From NCBI GenBank assembly GCA_964023205.1, contig OZ026836.1:2611501-2675500 (forward strand): a stretch of DNA of 64,000 nt, given 5' to 3'. Both the position numbers and the translations under genes were made by a program. Every line of letters begins with the position of its first letter. The stretch's first letter is position 1. Under the pieces are notes generated by a model. It saw only the letters and a list, made by a program, of their open reading frames with translations. It searched no databases and was not told the DNA's origin. The DNA comes from Lutraria lutraria. Taxonomy: Eukaryota; Mollusca; Bivalvia; Venerida; Mactridae. Shown one piece after another: positions 25,036 through 39,549 of this stretch.

Positions 25036-25854
25036 TGTATTCTCGAGTAGATCTAGTCTGAGTCACTGTCTATTTTGAAATTGTTTAGAAAAATTTACTC
25101 TTCTGTAATAGTCCATAGTACTATTTATAATAGTAATTTCATTAGATGAGAGTAAAAAACCAGTTTATTATCAAATGTTCCGAGTTAATACAGATTACTC
25201 GACATAAAAATGAATGCCACATGTTTTCGCGATTTTAAAGCATTTCAACACATCTTTGCATTGAGTGGATAAAACTGTACAACCTGTGTACTGAGTATTG
25301 ATATCAAGAAAATATTAATAACAGTGACAAGCAAAACTCTAATTCAAATGCTAAGACGTAGATTCTATTTAGAAAGGAAAATTCACTCACTCTGCAGTTG
25401 GTCATGGCGTTGTTTATTTTCTTTTCAAACGACACTCGAACAAAATATTCTTTTCAATAGACGAAATCTTCATTTTTTTGAAACAATAAAACACTTAAAT
25501 TCGACAGTGCTGTTCTAAAATATCTTTACTTGGCAGAAGACAATAGGAATTCTAATATTGCGCGCAACTTTCACTTTTGCCATTTTGTCCTTGAATTTAC
25601 TCTGCATCATTCAGACGTTTGTGATTAGATTACGTCATCCAGATGTTTGTAATTACGTTCAGCACTCCAGCATGCACATCAATATTCAATTAGGCTACTT
25701 TAATCGTGTTATCAATGAACAAACATGAAAGCAAGTCATATTTATTCGCACAGTTTCAAGACAGGTCATGTCAGTGGTAATTTCGTACTCAAGCATTTTC
25801 GTACTGGTGCATTTTCGTACCAAATGTTTAAATAAACACCTGTGTTTTCTAGGA
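25036..25854. other. Unclassified part of the composite element
   Basis: Somewhat richer in CpG than normal intron. Short related phrases occur (CAGACGTTTGTGATTAGATT and CAGATGTTTGTAATTACG). No TIR or protein domain. Confidence 0.35.
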
Positions 25855-26311
25855 ATTTTTAAAACTCTTCTTGTCATAAACTACAACGCCTAGTGCTTAG
25901 ATAGTTTGTGTGTAGCATTGTATAGTGGACCTAATATATAGACAACTAAGTTTATTCAAATAATGGCCCTGTGGTAAAATTGGTACCACTCAGGTATAAA
26001 ACTGTACTTGATTTTGCATAGGCTTATTTACAAGAAAATTTAAACAATCTTTTTGTCAGAAAAGCTTAGATATTTAGTGTGTAGTATTGTCTAATGAACC
26101 TCTACCAAGTTTGTTCAAATTATGGCCCAATAGGGTCAAAATTGGTACCACCCAAGTATAAAAATTTACTTGATTTTGCATTAAAAAAATATCTTTTTCA
26201 GAAAAGCTTAGATATTTGGTTTGTAGCATTTTCTAATGAACCTCTACCATTAGTTTGTTCAAATTATGGCCCTGTGGTCAAAATTGGTCCTGTCTTCGGG
26301 GTCACTTGTTG
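25855..26311 (+). mobile_element. C-family monomer array (C2)
   Basis: Three monomers match element C1: TTAGATA(T/G)TT(A/T/G)GTGTGTAG, GTTCAAATTATGGCCC and TCAAAATTGGTACCAC-like phrases at about 25890, 26065 and 26210. Neither 5' end nor TCTTGTT is present. Confidence 0.6.
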
Positions 26312-26465
26312 GCTGCATGTTCAATTATTATTCTCCTGGAATACCAGTGGATTCTTTAATACGACTGGGATGGAGTGGCAGGGCCCTAGCTGCACTTTAG
26401 GGGAAGGGGCCCGGTGCCCTCTGGTATGGGAATTTCGCATCATTTTTTAACTTTTTCATACTTTT

Positions 26466-26865
26466 AACTTGCTTGATCAGAACAACATATTTGGCAATCA
26501 ATAACTTAACATGATTATTACACAGTCATACATAACATGGTCATAACACAGTCATACATGATCATGCAAAACATAGTCATAACACAGTCATACATGATCA
26601 TGCAAAACATAGTCATAACACAGTCATACATGACAACAGTTTAGATTTCAGACTAATTACTCCACACTTTTTGTAATAGTTGTGAATACATGTCAACACA
26701 TTGCAATGACAAATTAAGAATAAACTAAAGCTGAAAAAATGATAAGTATGACTGATCATGTTTTGGTCGTCAAACATGTTCTCATAACATGATCCCTCAT
26801 CATGACTGAAAGAAAGTCAAACATGTTCAAACATGTTTCAACATATTCAGTCATGATATCATGAT
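26466..26865. repeat. CATGATCA / AACATGTT array with a 36-bp tandem repeat
   Basis: A 36-bp unit starting GTCATAACACAGTCATAC repeats at 26540, 26576 and 26612. It is followed by AAACATGTT words and a TCATGATATCATGA palindrome, next to the right inverted repeat of the composite. Confidence 0.7.
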
Positions 26866-26884
26866 CAGGATTTCGCCAGGGTAT

Positions 26885-28215
<1,331 letters not shown>

Positions 28216-28859
28216 TAAGATCCGGTATTCAAGTTTTAGATTTTTTGGACATGTAAAGCAGAAGTTTATTTTCCAAGCCTTGTTTTGGTTTGTTATGTTT
28301 TTGTTAGTGTTGTCAGTGTATTCATTGTACTATCTTCAGGTAATCATGTGTTGGTAATTACATTCCTTTGATTGTTGGTAATAATTCTCCTGTGACAATT
28401 AATCTATCTACATTACTTTCTGGAGTTAATGAAATGTGCCATGTGAATAAGTTTGGCATCATTTTTAGTTGTACAGATAGACTTCATGACAAGTATCCTG
28501 TTAGATTGGTAATTGGTAGTTTGTCTGCCAAATGTTCATTCTTTTTGACAGACTTTTGTTTTGTAGATCCTTTTGACCATCGCAATTTACTTAACATATT
28601 CATTCTTGTTGACACAATATTTCCATTTGTCAACCCCAAAGGTGTGATCTGTCGTGTGTGTCAGTTATCTGTCAATACTTTTGAGGTTATGCCAAATTCT
28701 GTTCTCACAGTAATGCATCCAGACTGTCAAGTTGGCAATAGGTCTTAAGCTGATGTTAAATAGCACAGTTTTTGTACCACCGTCATCTACTGGTGCTCCG
28801 GCATCTACTGGTTCAGGGTATACAGTGATTAACCTATCTGTCCATTTCTCTGTTCTAGG

Positions 28860-29220
28860 TTTTACCATTTGACTGGATTTGGACTTAAAATGGAATATAA
28901 ATGGGATATTTCTTGGTTAACTAGTTTTACTACTAAATACACAGTTGTTGCCTTGGACCATAACCAATTCACACAGATCACCCAGTCTTAGGTTGACCTT
29001 GACCATATTAGGATTAATAATGTTTTAGATTGGTTATATCTTGGTTAGATTTTACTGTTTCTTCTTGCCCCAACACTGTTAAATAGAATGCTTTGATACT
29101 TACACAGTTGTTGCCATATACTACTTGCAATCCCCCATATCCCCCAAACTCAATTTCACTTTGACTTTAATTGGATACAAAATGGGTTAATTCTCTGATA
29201 ACGAGACTATATAGATACCC
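28860..29220 (+). mobile_element. Degenerate G-family monomers
   Basis: Phrases AGATTTTACTGTTT, GAATGCTTTGATACTTACAC and CACAGTTGTTGCC recur and match element G1 at 19130. GTTGACCTTGACC is also shared. The ends are not preserved. Confidence 0.5.
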
Positions 29221-30318
29221 TTACGTCTAGCATCAATAGCTATTTCTGTGGATGAAGTTTTTCTGGACTTTCCATGGTCAGAATGTTTCTACATACACCA
29301 AAACAATTGATCTACATTTAACTACCTGACAAAATGGCTAAAATTCACCAAATATTGTCAGTACTCTGTCACTAACACCATACGGAAAACAGGACATTAC
29401 AGTGTTGTGTATTGGTACATAAATTATTATGTGTGAAGTGAAGAACATATTGCATGCATTCGAAGCTACGCTCTGTTCTGATGACAACTATGTATTTTCC
29501 TGCCTTAGAATTTGTTTTCCTAATACTTACTGTCACCACTCACCATGCCTTAACTATATGTATTTTTTAATTAAAATAAACAGCTTTTAAGTTAAAAGGG
29601 AGACAACCAGATTTGATTTCATGATAGTGGGGTTGTACCACACATAATATATCTGTACTACTATATTATAAGAACAGCTTCTGTAAAGTAGGACAAGACT
29701 CAGATTATAGTTCCCTGTTGGCAAGCATTCCAAGAATAGGATTCCAAGATGCATTTCTGTACCAAGTCTTGTTTGTTCTTGTTCGTGTTGTTTAAACTAG
29801 TGAACATATTTCATCACTGCAGCATGACGTAACATAACATAAAACTTAAGAAGTTTATTACATTTCACATATGCTGTCTAGTTTGTCTATATATGTACAT
29901 TTAACTCTCCAAAGTCAGCATTTTAACAAACTTGGATATTGATTAGAGAAGTGCTCATAATGACAGTTCACCACATTTTGAAGATAGATTACCTTTCTGA
30001 AGCTTATAACTTCGCAGTTGTTTCGGAATATGTTTTAGAGAAAAAAAATTGTTCTAAATTTTGGACTTTTCTTGTAACAGTGAACACAAATGTTTTACTT
30101 GGTTTTAATATTATATCTGTACTGCTCTCTTGCTATTAGCAGACATTGATTCTTAACCCCTGGCTCGGCTTAACGTTTCTTCTGACGCAAAGTCTTTGTC
30201 CCCTGCCTATAACATACATTTTATAATAGGTGTTCGCTGAGTGACAGCTTCAAGTCCTAATTGTATTGCAGAAAGGCTGGTTTAGGGATGATTCTATTCT
30301 TTTTAACAGAGTGCTAAG
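29221..30318. other. Intron sequence, nothing recognised
   Basis: AT-rich, no supported feature. Confidence 0.45.
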
Positions 30319-30394
30319 ATGAGCTTTTAGGATTGAGCTATGTCCGCCGTTGTCCGTCAAGTGAGCAATATAGGGCCATGATGGCCCTCTTGTT
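30319..30394 (+). mobile_element. 76-bp internal-deletion derivative of an A/B-type element (A7)
   Basis: GATGAGCTTTTAGGATTGAG and a TGTCCGCCGTTGTCCGTC head lead directly to GTGAGCAATATAGGGCC, the palindrome GGGCCATGATGGCCC and CTCTTGTT. All internal monomers are missing. Confidence 0.8.
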
Positions 30395-30912
30395 TAAAAA
30401 ATGCAACACTGTTGATAAAACAGCTATATCCACACCAGATCTTTTAAGCTATCTGCATACTTATGTACATGCAAGTCCATAGAGAAAGACTTAATTCTGT
30501 ATTGTCACACCCAACTTGAAGCTCAGGTTGCCTCATTTCTGCTGTTGTTTTATCGAATGTTCATTGATATGATTTGGGTCTGTAGTTTATATTTCAAATT
30601 ACTTTTGTATTAAAAGATGCGCACATTTAATTGATAGGATATTCAATACTCTATTTATTGCCATAAATCACTGGTCATTTAATTGGAACCGCAAATTAAA
30701 TGCCATAGATGTGAATACTAGATAGATTTATATTACAGACAGAAAAAAACAACATCACTTGAATTAACTGAAGTAAATAAATTAATTGTATCCTAGATTA
30801 CCAAATCCATGATTTATTGTTATCAGACTTATACTGGTAAATTTAATACCAATTGACACAAAAACAACAGACAACTTACAGCAACATTATTATACATAAA
30901 AATCTGCTTGAA
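30395..30912. other. Intron sequence, nothing recognised
   Basis: AT-rich, no supported feature. Confidence 0.4.
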
Positions 30913-31150
30913 ACCCACCTCCATGGTCGAGTGGTTAAGGTTGCTGACTTCAATTCACTGTAACCTCTCACTGATAGCGGGTCATTGGTTCGAGCCCAGC
31001 TACCAACTATGTCTCTTTATGTGAGAAAGCAGGCAATGCTTATGGAGGATGGGAGTCTAGTACTGGTTCTTCCCAGGGAGGATGATTATGTGAACTGTCT
31101 GCCTCATATGAATGACTGTTGAAAAGGGGCGTTAAACTGGAAATAAACCA
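30913..31150 (+). repeat. tRNA-derived SINE
   Basis: tRNA-like head with box A TGGTCGAGTGG (30924-30934) and box B GGTTCGAGCCC (30987-30997), the RNA polymerase III internal promoter. The body has GTGAGAAAGCAGGC, CTAGTACTGGTTCTTCCCAG and CCTCATATGAATGACTG. The tail is AAAAGGGGCGTTAAACTGG followed by AAATAAACC. Confidence 0.88.
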
Positions 31151-32322
31151 ATAATAAGAAATATGGGGGATAAATCAATTCAACTGAATTCATGATCCTG
31201 GTATCAGTGTAACACTTGAACATTGAACAATTAACAAAGGTATTCATAATTTGATCAGAAATAGATATTTTTTGTGCCACAACATTTCATTTTTTGTTGT
31301 CATTTTACTATAAAGTTCTAAGTTTCATACTATTGAATTTCAACTCAAATTCTCTTTGATCATTGTATGTGCCTATTTATATGCATGTTACACTTAGTTA
31401 TATCAAGATAATTGAGTGATAAATGCCATCATTTGATTCATTCATCTTCTCTAAATATTTGTAAATATTGGCCATGAATCAGAACTATACAATATGTGCC
31501 AAGAGATAACTTGTCTTTTTTTCTAATGATAGATTTCCCATCAGTAATAGGCTGAAAATAATTATTTTACGTTTTTGTGCAAAATAAATCAATTTTCATT
31601 AAAATTCTCAAAGTAAAAATTTCATGTAAACAAGTATGATAGCTCCATCAACAACACGTCTAAAATACTTTGTTTCAAATCATTTATCTGGTTATAATGT
31701 TTTGTTTTTGTCTAAAACTTGAAAACTGTTTTTTTTTCAGTTTGGTGTTAAACATATCTCTATAATGATCTCTTTATGAATGATATATTATTGCCTTTAC
31801 TGAGAATTTAATCTATATATACCGGTACTGTGAAGATGAAAAGAATTATTTATTTGATATATTTGATAGGCATAATGTGGTTTTAAATGTGCATGCTTTG
31901 TGTCAGTTGTTTCTCAAAGCAAAGTTCCTCATGCCTTCAAAGTAGAGTATGCAATCTCAGACGTTTCATTGCTTTTTTTATTCGGTGAATCAGAAGCTGC
32001 TGCGTGAGTCATCTTTGAATTCTTTTACAGCTTTAATGTTACTGAAACATCTTACAAAATAAAGTCCTAAATGTAGGAAACATTTCCATCTTATTTTTGA
32101 ATGGTTTGTTTTATATTGCGCTGAAACTACTGGAGTATTCCAATGCACTTCCATGTTAGTCATCAATTTGCTTTGATTAAGACAACAAACAACTAATGAC
32201 AGATTTTAGAATGAACTTGGTATTTTATTGGATACTAACACTGTGGAATGGTCATGTTTAAACTATAGTTGACCATGTTTTAATATGTTAAACCATGTTT
32301 TTGCTGCCCTAATTTCATGGTT
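31151..32322. other. Intron sequence, nothing recognised
   Basis: AT-rich. AACCATGTTT-type words near 32230-32300 faintly resemble the CATG palindrome arrays. Confidence 0.45.
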
Positions 32323-32568
32323 CACCCACGTCCATGGTTGAGTGGTTAAGGTAGCTGACTTCAAATCACTGTAATCTCACTGACAAAGGGTCGTGGGTTC
32401 AAGCCCGGCTACCCACCATGTCTCTGTATGTGAGAAAGTAGGCAGTCAGTTGCTTACGGCAAATGGGTGTCTGGTACTGGTTCATCCCAGGAACTATGGT
32501 TAGATGAATTGTCCGCCTCATATGATTCTGACTGTTGAAAAGGGGCGTAAAACTCAAATAAACAAACA
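32323..32568 (+). repeat. tRNA-derived SINE, second plus-strand copy
   Basis: Box A TGGTTGAGTGG (32335-32345) and box B GGTTCAAGCCC (32396-32406). The body and AAAAGGGGCGTAAAACTC tail match the copies at 30913 and 2205. It ends in AAATAAACAAAC. Confidence 0.88.
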
Positions 32569-35500
32569 TAATTTCTTGGTTAATAAAGAAGTATTTTTAA
32601 CTGTCAAATTATAATAGTTTTAGAGGGAAATGATCTAAGCACATAGCACAGGGCTAATACAGTTATAGATGTATGTCCTCTCCTGATGGATTCAATACAT
32701 ATATAGTCAAGTCTGAGTTTATGCAATGTTGTCATTTATTGTGAACTACATATGTGTAATGTAAGCTTCGATATGAAACCAGCGCTCATAAACTGTGACA
32801 TGCGATCACATTCATGTATTCAGACTTTGATTTAAAATCAATTAAATGCATTACCTAACACCTTTAAAAGTGAACATCTTTTGAGGCATTTCAGTTAGCC
32901 TTTGTCTTTGAATTATGATTAAATCATATTTTTGTCAAATATTTTGATGAGTAACATTTTCATTTTCAATATCGTAGGTTCGTGACAATCTATTTATGGA
33001 TTGGTGCTTATTATAATATTGGTGACCTGGATTGACTTTTGTGAGTCCATTCCTTGGTACAATGGTGAAAAGAACACTTAAAATATCTACCCTATATTAT
33101 ACAGGTTGTCTCAGAATATTATTTCTGTGTTTGTCATTGGTGACATAAGTTGGGTATACATAGTGTTAAATAAGTTTCTGCTCTAGCCATGGCTACTATT
33201 ATACATGACATGGTCATTGGGTCTTGTTACCAATGCAGACAGATTGAGATGTACAGAGCTGCTATTAGATTGATGGGAATATAATCATGTTACCATGTAA
33301 TATGTCTGACTAGGAATGCTGGTATTTTGCAGGCCATAAATTGCCAGCTAATGAATCCAAGTGGTGCTATTTCAAACTTTCTCAGTGATGCCTGGGTTTG
33401 AAATGATACCACTCCTTTTAAGATCTAATTTTATTTTTGTAATATGAAGTAGAAATCAGGTAGAATGTTGTAATATTTATTTGTTCCCATGAGAAATCTT
33501 TTTAATACATACCTTTTGGTAATGTCTATAATTTAGTTTTTAATATAAAATAAATAATATTAGTTAAGCCCCTAGATAGGTGCCATTTACATGCGGGTAC
33601 TTTTAAGTAAGAATTATAAGAAAATTGTTATCATATGGTTTTATGTAACTTTGACTTCAGACTGGCATAACGAATGCTCTCCTAAGAATTGTTTCAATAA
33701 AAATTGATATTCTACTAAATTATCAAGTTCAAGAAAGGCTAGGGATTGGTAGCTGAAATATTTATTTAATTATGAACTATATAGTGAGGTTTTGTACCGT
33801 GAATTGTCTGTGTCTGTAAAGTTCAGATGCCTCTGATGATAGAAGCTGAGCTAAAATAACTGATGTCTTGAAAGACTGTCAGTTATGTATAGACTTGTTA
33901 TTCTGTTCAATATTATTTTATCTGTATATCTGCTCAAATTTATGACTGTAATATTACTGCTCTATAAAGAAAAATCTTAAAGATTTATTAATTAATCTAA
34001 TTGGAGTAATATTAATTTTTACTGTATTTAGTGTTGTATTTAGTAGCGAAAATTTAGATACATCATTTATGTCCTAGATATTGACAGGTAATTACAGTTA
34101 TTCCACAATGGGTTTGACAGAATTAAGGAAAGTCTTTATCTTGCAGTATAATTATTATACCATGATCTTTCTGTATGTATAACTTCTTGGTCCAATATGT
34201 GAAGCAATTATAGTGCCCTAGACAGATTCAACAAGATTTGTTAATGTCTGTATGACAATCCTAATTGTTTTACCATTCCTTATGTCAGTACCTAGCTTTA
34301 CTTCATTGACATTTTTCTGTGATTTGAACTACTTTTTGTAAGAAATTCATGAAAGTTTCATGAGTTTTCTTGAAATATTCTTGCATACTTCATGACAGTA
34401 CGTGTGCCATGCTTATAAGACCAAGGTTTTACATTTGTAACTCAAAAGAATTCAAATTTGCATCTTTAAGGAATACCCAATAACATTTCTGAAAAACCTT
34501 TATAATTATGTTCTTGTTTTTATATGCCTATAACAGATGTTCATTAAGTATGTTCAATTAGTTTATTAGTATGATTTATGTCAATAAATGAGAGATTTAA
34601 CTACTCAATGTCCTTCAAAGAAAAGTAATTTGATCATTATCATATAAGAAAACATACAATCCCACCTGGTATAATATATACTGATAAATTGGATCATCTC
34701 ATAATAATTTGGACATTGACCATATGTGTCTTATTTCTGTCAACAAATTGCTTGTCTGCTCACTCATTGCAGTCACTAAGGTAATCTAGCTATCTGTTAC
34801 AGAACAGTATGAAAATGTTCCTTTGAAGGTCTTTCCCCTAAATTGAAGTAATGCTACACTGCCCCTGTTAAAAAGTCATTCATACTTCATGAACTGTTCA
34901 TGAAGTATGTATGAATAGTTCATGAAAAATTCAATAAATGCCATTCGAAAAGATGTGATCCAGATATGTTATTCACCTCTGATTGCTATGACTGTGTGAA
35001 TCAGTATTTAAAACTAATTTCATTTTTACAGTCTTGTGATTAAAAGGGGTGCACTTTAATATGACCTCCTCACCATCCTGATTAGATCCTTGAGGTTCTG
35101 CAAAACCAAAAGAGGGTGCAAATTACTGCCTTAAATGAGGGTATGGATGGAGAAGGAAGAAATTAAGTGACCTGGATGAATTCTAGATATAAGCATGCTG
35201 TAACTTAAGACAGAAAATTCTGCACATAATCCTATGAAGTTGCTATATTGTTATTCTCATAATAGTGAATTTCATACGCATTTCTTTTTGTAGGATAGAC
35301 AAAACATATTATTTCTGAAAGAACTATGTTTGGCACTTAATATGTCTCTGATATTTTTTCTAAGATTTCTGTGGTCTTAAAAGCATTATATTGGAATGAA
35401 TTGTTCACAGATCATGCATGGATGCTTTGGAGAACATGAATGGTGTTGTTTGGATATTGATTTATTATTCATGTAAGTTGATACTTAAAGGTCTGTTGTC

Positions 35501-35833
35501 TTGTTATAAAGTCATTTATGAGTGATAAATATCAAAACCAAGTATTAACACTTAATGGAAAAATGATTGCTGAACAATCATTAATTGAAATGAAGCCATC
35601 TCAAAGACTTGATTTACTGGTGTTTTATATTTATTGGTAACTTACAAGTGGATTATGGATCCTATAACATATATCATTATACAGTATAATCCTTGATTTC
35701 ATGTGGTTTTCTCCACCCCTATTGTTTAATTTGTACTCTAAATAACAAAAACCCATTTCTGTTCAGGAAAAGCACAATCTGATCCCTAATATTTTCTTGA
35801 TTTCTTACACGTGTTTAAAAATGTCCTATATCA
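32569..35833. other. Intron sequence with one family J copy
   Basis: AT-rich unique-looking DNA. The only structured feature I see is the perfect hairpin at 34881-34909 within a family J copy. Confidence 0.45.
34860..34930 (+). repeat. Family J short repeat with perfect 14-bp hairpin
   Basis: CATACTTCATGAAC and its exact complement flank a single T (34881-34909). The preceding GCCCCTGTTAAAAAGTCATT aligns with the termini of the copies near 43475 and 49188. Confidence 0.6.
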
Positions 35834-36076
35834 TTTTTATGCCCTCGCTATTCGAAATGGCTGAAGGGCATAAAGTGTATCCCTTTTTGCCGTCCATCCA
35901 AAATTTGCTATAACTCAAGAAATATTTCATGGATTGGTTTCATATTTACATGAAGGTGTATAATAATAGAATACAGATCAAGTTCACTTTTTATTAAAAT
36001 CCAAATATTTTCACAGGAGTTATGGCCCCTTAGCACTCAACGGGGCATTCAATTCCCCTGGGCACATTTCTAGTTT
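35834..36076 (+). mobile_element. Helentron-like element F
   Basis: TTTTT-ATGCCCTCGC start; ATGCCCT folds on AGGGCAT about 20 bp inward (the CGCTATTCGAAATGGC centre is partly palindromic). Near the 3' end GGGGCAT can pair with the 5' end, followed by a GGGG/CCCC stem and ATTTCTAGTT, a variant of the usual TCTTGTT terminus. Confidence 0.65.
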
Positions 36077-36259
36077 CAAAAAGGAGCATTCCTGAAAATT
36101 TGTTGCTTCATTAAAACATTGTTTGTTCATTATTGTTGATAAAAATGATATGTTGTTTTAAATGTAGATGTTACTTTGTTTTGTTGCTATAAAAAATCTG
36201 CATCAGTTATATGAGATTATAATTTATTTTATCTTAAAAAATGAGTTAATAGCTCTGTT

Positions 36260-36480
36260 CACTTATGGTTCAGTGGTTAGTTTGCTGGACATCTAACCTG
36301 GTGATTTAGATTCAAATCCCAGTTATGGCAAGTTATATACCCTTGTACAAAAATTTTACAAAAGTCGATTTTTACTCCATATTTGGAGAAGTCGCAGTTG
36401 CTTCTTGCAGAGTACTGGTTAACAGTACCGGAAAACTGTCTTGCCATCGAAAAAATGGCGTTAAACCCACGGAAACAATA
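36260..36480 (+). repeat. tRNA-derived SINE of a second type
   Basis: Box A TGGTTCAGTGG (36266-36276) and box B GATTCAAATCC (36309-36319). The body differs from the copies at 30913 and 32323, but the tail AAAAATGGCGTTAAACCC shares GGCGTTAAAC with them. Confidence 0.8.
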
Positions 36481-38305
36481 ACTCTGTTGGAACATACCGT
36501 ACTTGTATACATTTTCATAAATTGCTGTTGCTGAATTTATCACAGTTAGAAATTAATTTAGATTGAACACCACCTGTGTAATATGCATCATTCTGTTGAA
36601 ATTATTAATCTATTCTTAAAATGGTAGGTTTCAATATTACTGTGACTATTTTCTCCACTGATAAATGTGGCCATTTATAAGAGTACATTCTTTTTATTTA
36701 ATATCTCAAGGTTGTTGACAAGTTATATTAGGTTTTCACTGACGTCAAGACTATCTATTTCTGATTCTAAATGTGTGGAAAAATGACAGTGACTAAACAA
36801 AGTTTGTGTTTTGTGGAGATGCCTTATTTTTTTCTTCACATGAAGCAGTGGCTGCATTAACTCATAGGGAGTTCACTACTGTTCAAGAACAAGTAATAAA
36901 CTGTTTAAGAAATAAGTTTATGAATTTCAGTTCATGAATTACTGAGAGTAGTGCATGATTCCTCGGTAGTTGGCGCAATTGCTTAAGTTTCCTTTCTTGG
37001 GGAGCTTAACAAGGTATAATCATCCTTCAAATCTTCTGGCATTTCCTCTTTCTCCTAGATCCTTCTAAATAGAGGGTAAAGCATTTCTGCTGATGTGTTT
37101 ACGTCCACCTTCATAGCCTCTGCTGAATTCCATTAGGCCTTGCAGCCTTACCACTTTTCTGTGGCTTTATCTTAAGACATCATGAAAACAATTTGTACCA
37201 CTCTTTTATCCACAAGGAACGAATTAATTCAGTTGAACAAAATGCTCTTGACTAATATGGGCCCTATTCAAGATTCAGTATGAGAAGTATCAGTTTGTTT
37301 TAGGTACCTGCAACTTATTATTTCAATGTTTAGTCAAACCAATGATACCAAAAGAACATGTGAACCAAAATGACACTGAATAAGGGATGTGACTATAAGC
37401 TTACATTTCTCTTACATAATTTGGCTGTCTTTTCTGAATTGAATTTGAGTATTCACAGTGCGCTGTGACTTTCATACACTTCGTTGACATTTTCACACTT
37501 TCTGTTGATCAGTATCTATGTGCAAGCTGCCAGCAATTTTTATCAGCAAATTGGAATCGTCTTACTGAAAAAACATCTTGAAGTATGACAGCTGATTGAT
37601 AACAATATTTTATTTTTTGTATTAAAACAAGGCTTAAGCACAACTAAGTTGTCTAAATGAGTTTTTAAATGCCAAACTTGTTTGTGAGAATATTTAAGAT
37701 GAAGTTTGCATCTTGTTGATGCGCATGCCAATTTAAAATATTGACATAACAACATTGTAAGAAAGTTTCAAAAGAGAGCATACCTCAGCATTGTTAGAAG
37801 CATATTCATGCCAGTACAATAATTCCTAGTGATATGTTTCACTGTCTTATTGTTCTGAATGAAACAACCTTCCTGTGTTTGCAGACAGTTTATATGAAGT
37901 GTAACATCATCTATTGCCCTGGAAAGAAAGTCTCCTGTAATTATCCTGATCATTATTTGCTTATTTTAGAGAACATTTACTGCAGTTTATAGTAAACAGT
38001 CTCCTTAAACATGGAGAAATTGGTATAGATCTTGCTAGATATCCCGCAATTCTGTAGGAATTATGGAAGATCCTGGTACAGAATTGACACATATATAATT
38101 ATATGTATCACTGTGTGTAACCATCCTGGCTCACAACATAGCACCAGAAATTCACGATTCAAGTTTAATCATACACCTATAAAATCAATGTCTGTGTATG
38201 TTTAAATTGTGCTGGCTTGTTCAGTAGCATCACATATCTTTGGTGCATTGCTCTTGTTTTGAAAAGTTCTGCATATGCTGACAGACTCCATAATATAACA
38301 AAGCC
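36481..38305. other. Intron sequence, nothing recognised
   Basis: AT-rich. TTCATGAATT and TTCAAGAACAAG words near 36880-36950 resemble family J wording. Confidence 0.45.
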
Positions 38306-38650
38306 TTTTTTAGCTCACATGAGCACAAGTGCTCCGTCCACAATTAGTTCTTTACACTCTTACATCCACAGCTCTTAACCAAACTTCATCAAACTTGGTC
38401 ACTTGGTTTTGAAAATTTGCTATATGTCAGCTTGTTTACACTCTAGCGCCTGCATTTTTTCACTTATAATCATATTTACACAGAATGTATGTTCACATGC
38501 ATCCAGTTTTAATGAAAATTAGAGTTCGTTTTGATCAAAATATATGGAGAAACAGGTTATATGAGATGAAAACTATATAACCTGGTCATTAATTACAATG
38601 TAGTACATGTTCTCAGGTGAGCAATATAGGGCAATCTTGACCCTCTTGTT
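38306..38650 (+). mobile_element. Helentron-like element B3
   Basis: T6-AGCTCACATGAGCAC start with a GAGCAC-AA-GTGCTC foldback. Body phrases CTTGTTTACACTCTAGCGCC are shared with B1 and B2. The 3' end is TCAGGTGAGCAATATAGGGC, a mutated hairpin and CTCTTGTT. Confidence 0.82.
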
Positions 38651-39549
38651 TGTTGTAGTGTTGATCAATACAACTCTTTAGAGAGTTGCTTTTTAACTGG
38701 ATAGATGTAATGAAGATCAAAGAGTAGGTTACTATTAGAAGCTGTGTTATCAATGTCTTTTTGCTGTTGGTTTGTCATACAATTAATAGGTTTTCCTTAG
38801 TGCATCATATGTGGTCTAAGCCCTCAGTGTGTGCAGAACTTCTAATTATCTTAAGGCTTTTTAATTTATGATGAAAAATTCTAGACAATCTATAAGAGAA
38901 GCAGTTTTTGTCGGAGTTGTTGAACCTTATGTTGTTTTGTAATTGTCTTAAAACTCTTGATTCTTCTTTAAGAGCATGATGTTGTTTCAATGTGGGAAAT
39001 GCTTCAGAAGAAAGGTGCATACATTGTATTTATTTTATGGAGAAATAAAGTACTTAAAATATGATATTGATTCCTGGTACATCTCAAAGTTATTCCAGAA
39101 ATAAGACCATACCATCTTTCTGGATCCAATTACCTTAATTTGTTCCTCCGATCTGTGAACTCAGGTGTTTCCATGCCTCCCTGCAGCTCCTTTGGGAACC
39201 CTTGACAAATATTTGTCATTTCCCATCTTACAAGCCTTGGTTCAAGAATTATCCATGTGTCCCGAGCTATTGACTTAAATTCCTCATGGTTTAGCTTAAT
39301 GTTTCTAGATGCAAATTATGCACAGACAACTTGTGATGTCTAAAATGCACTTAACAAACTTGTATTTATGAATAAGAAATGAAGATGCTCCTGCTGGGTA
39401 AAAGATTGTTTCTTTGTAGTAGATTATGTTGTACGCTTGAAAGTGAAAACAATTTTGATCCAGACTAGAAGTTCTCTGAAATCAATGCATGTTTATGCGT
39501 TACTTTTGTGTTAGTTATATGATCAGTTGAAAAAGATAGGTTTCTTAAA
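38651..39549. other. Intron sequence, nothing recognised
   Basis: AT-rich, no supported feature. Confidence 0.45.

Larger units (their letters stand above)
19883..26884. mobile_element. 7.0-kb composite bounded by 15-bp perfect inverted repeats
   Basis: ATACCCTGGCGAAAT at 19883-19897 is exactly the reverse complement of 26870-26884. Both ends are followed inward by CATGATCA-like and AACATGTT palindrome arrays (19910-20470; 26466-26865). The interior holds a K-type element, element A2, a hAT-like element, an inverted pair of related segments, and C-family monomers. No transposase ORF is visible. It could be one non-autonomous element enlarged by nested insertions, or two separate copies of a small element in opposite orientation. 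Confidence 0.5.

Noticed and set aside
28368..28748. 126-codon open frame just after the C1B exon
   Set aside because: No recognisable domain, in intron, with AT-driven codon use and no splice or promoter context that would make it a gene.
30924..30997. Possible functional tRNA gene
   Set aside because: Boxes A and B are good, but the cloverleaf stems are not maintained and the same head is followed by a SINE body and tail in three copies.
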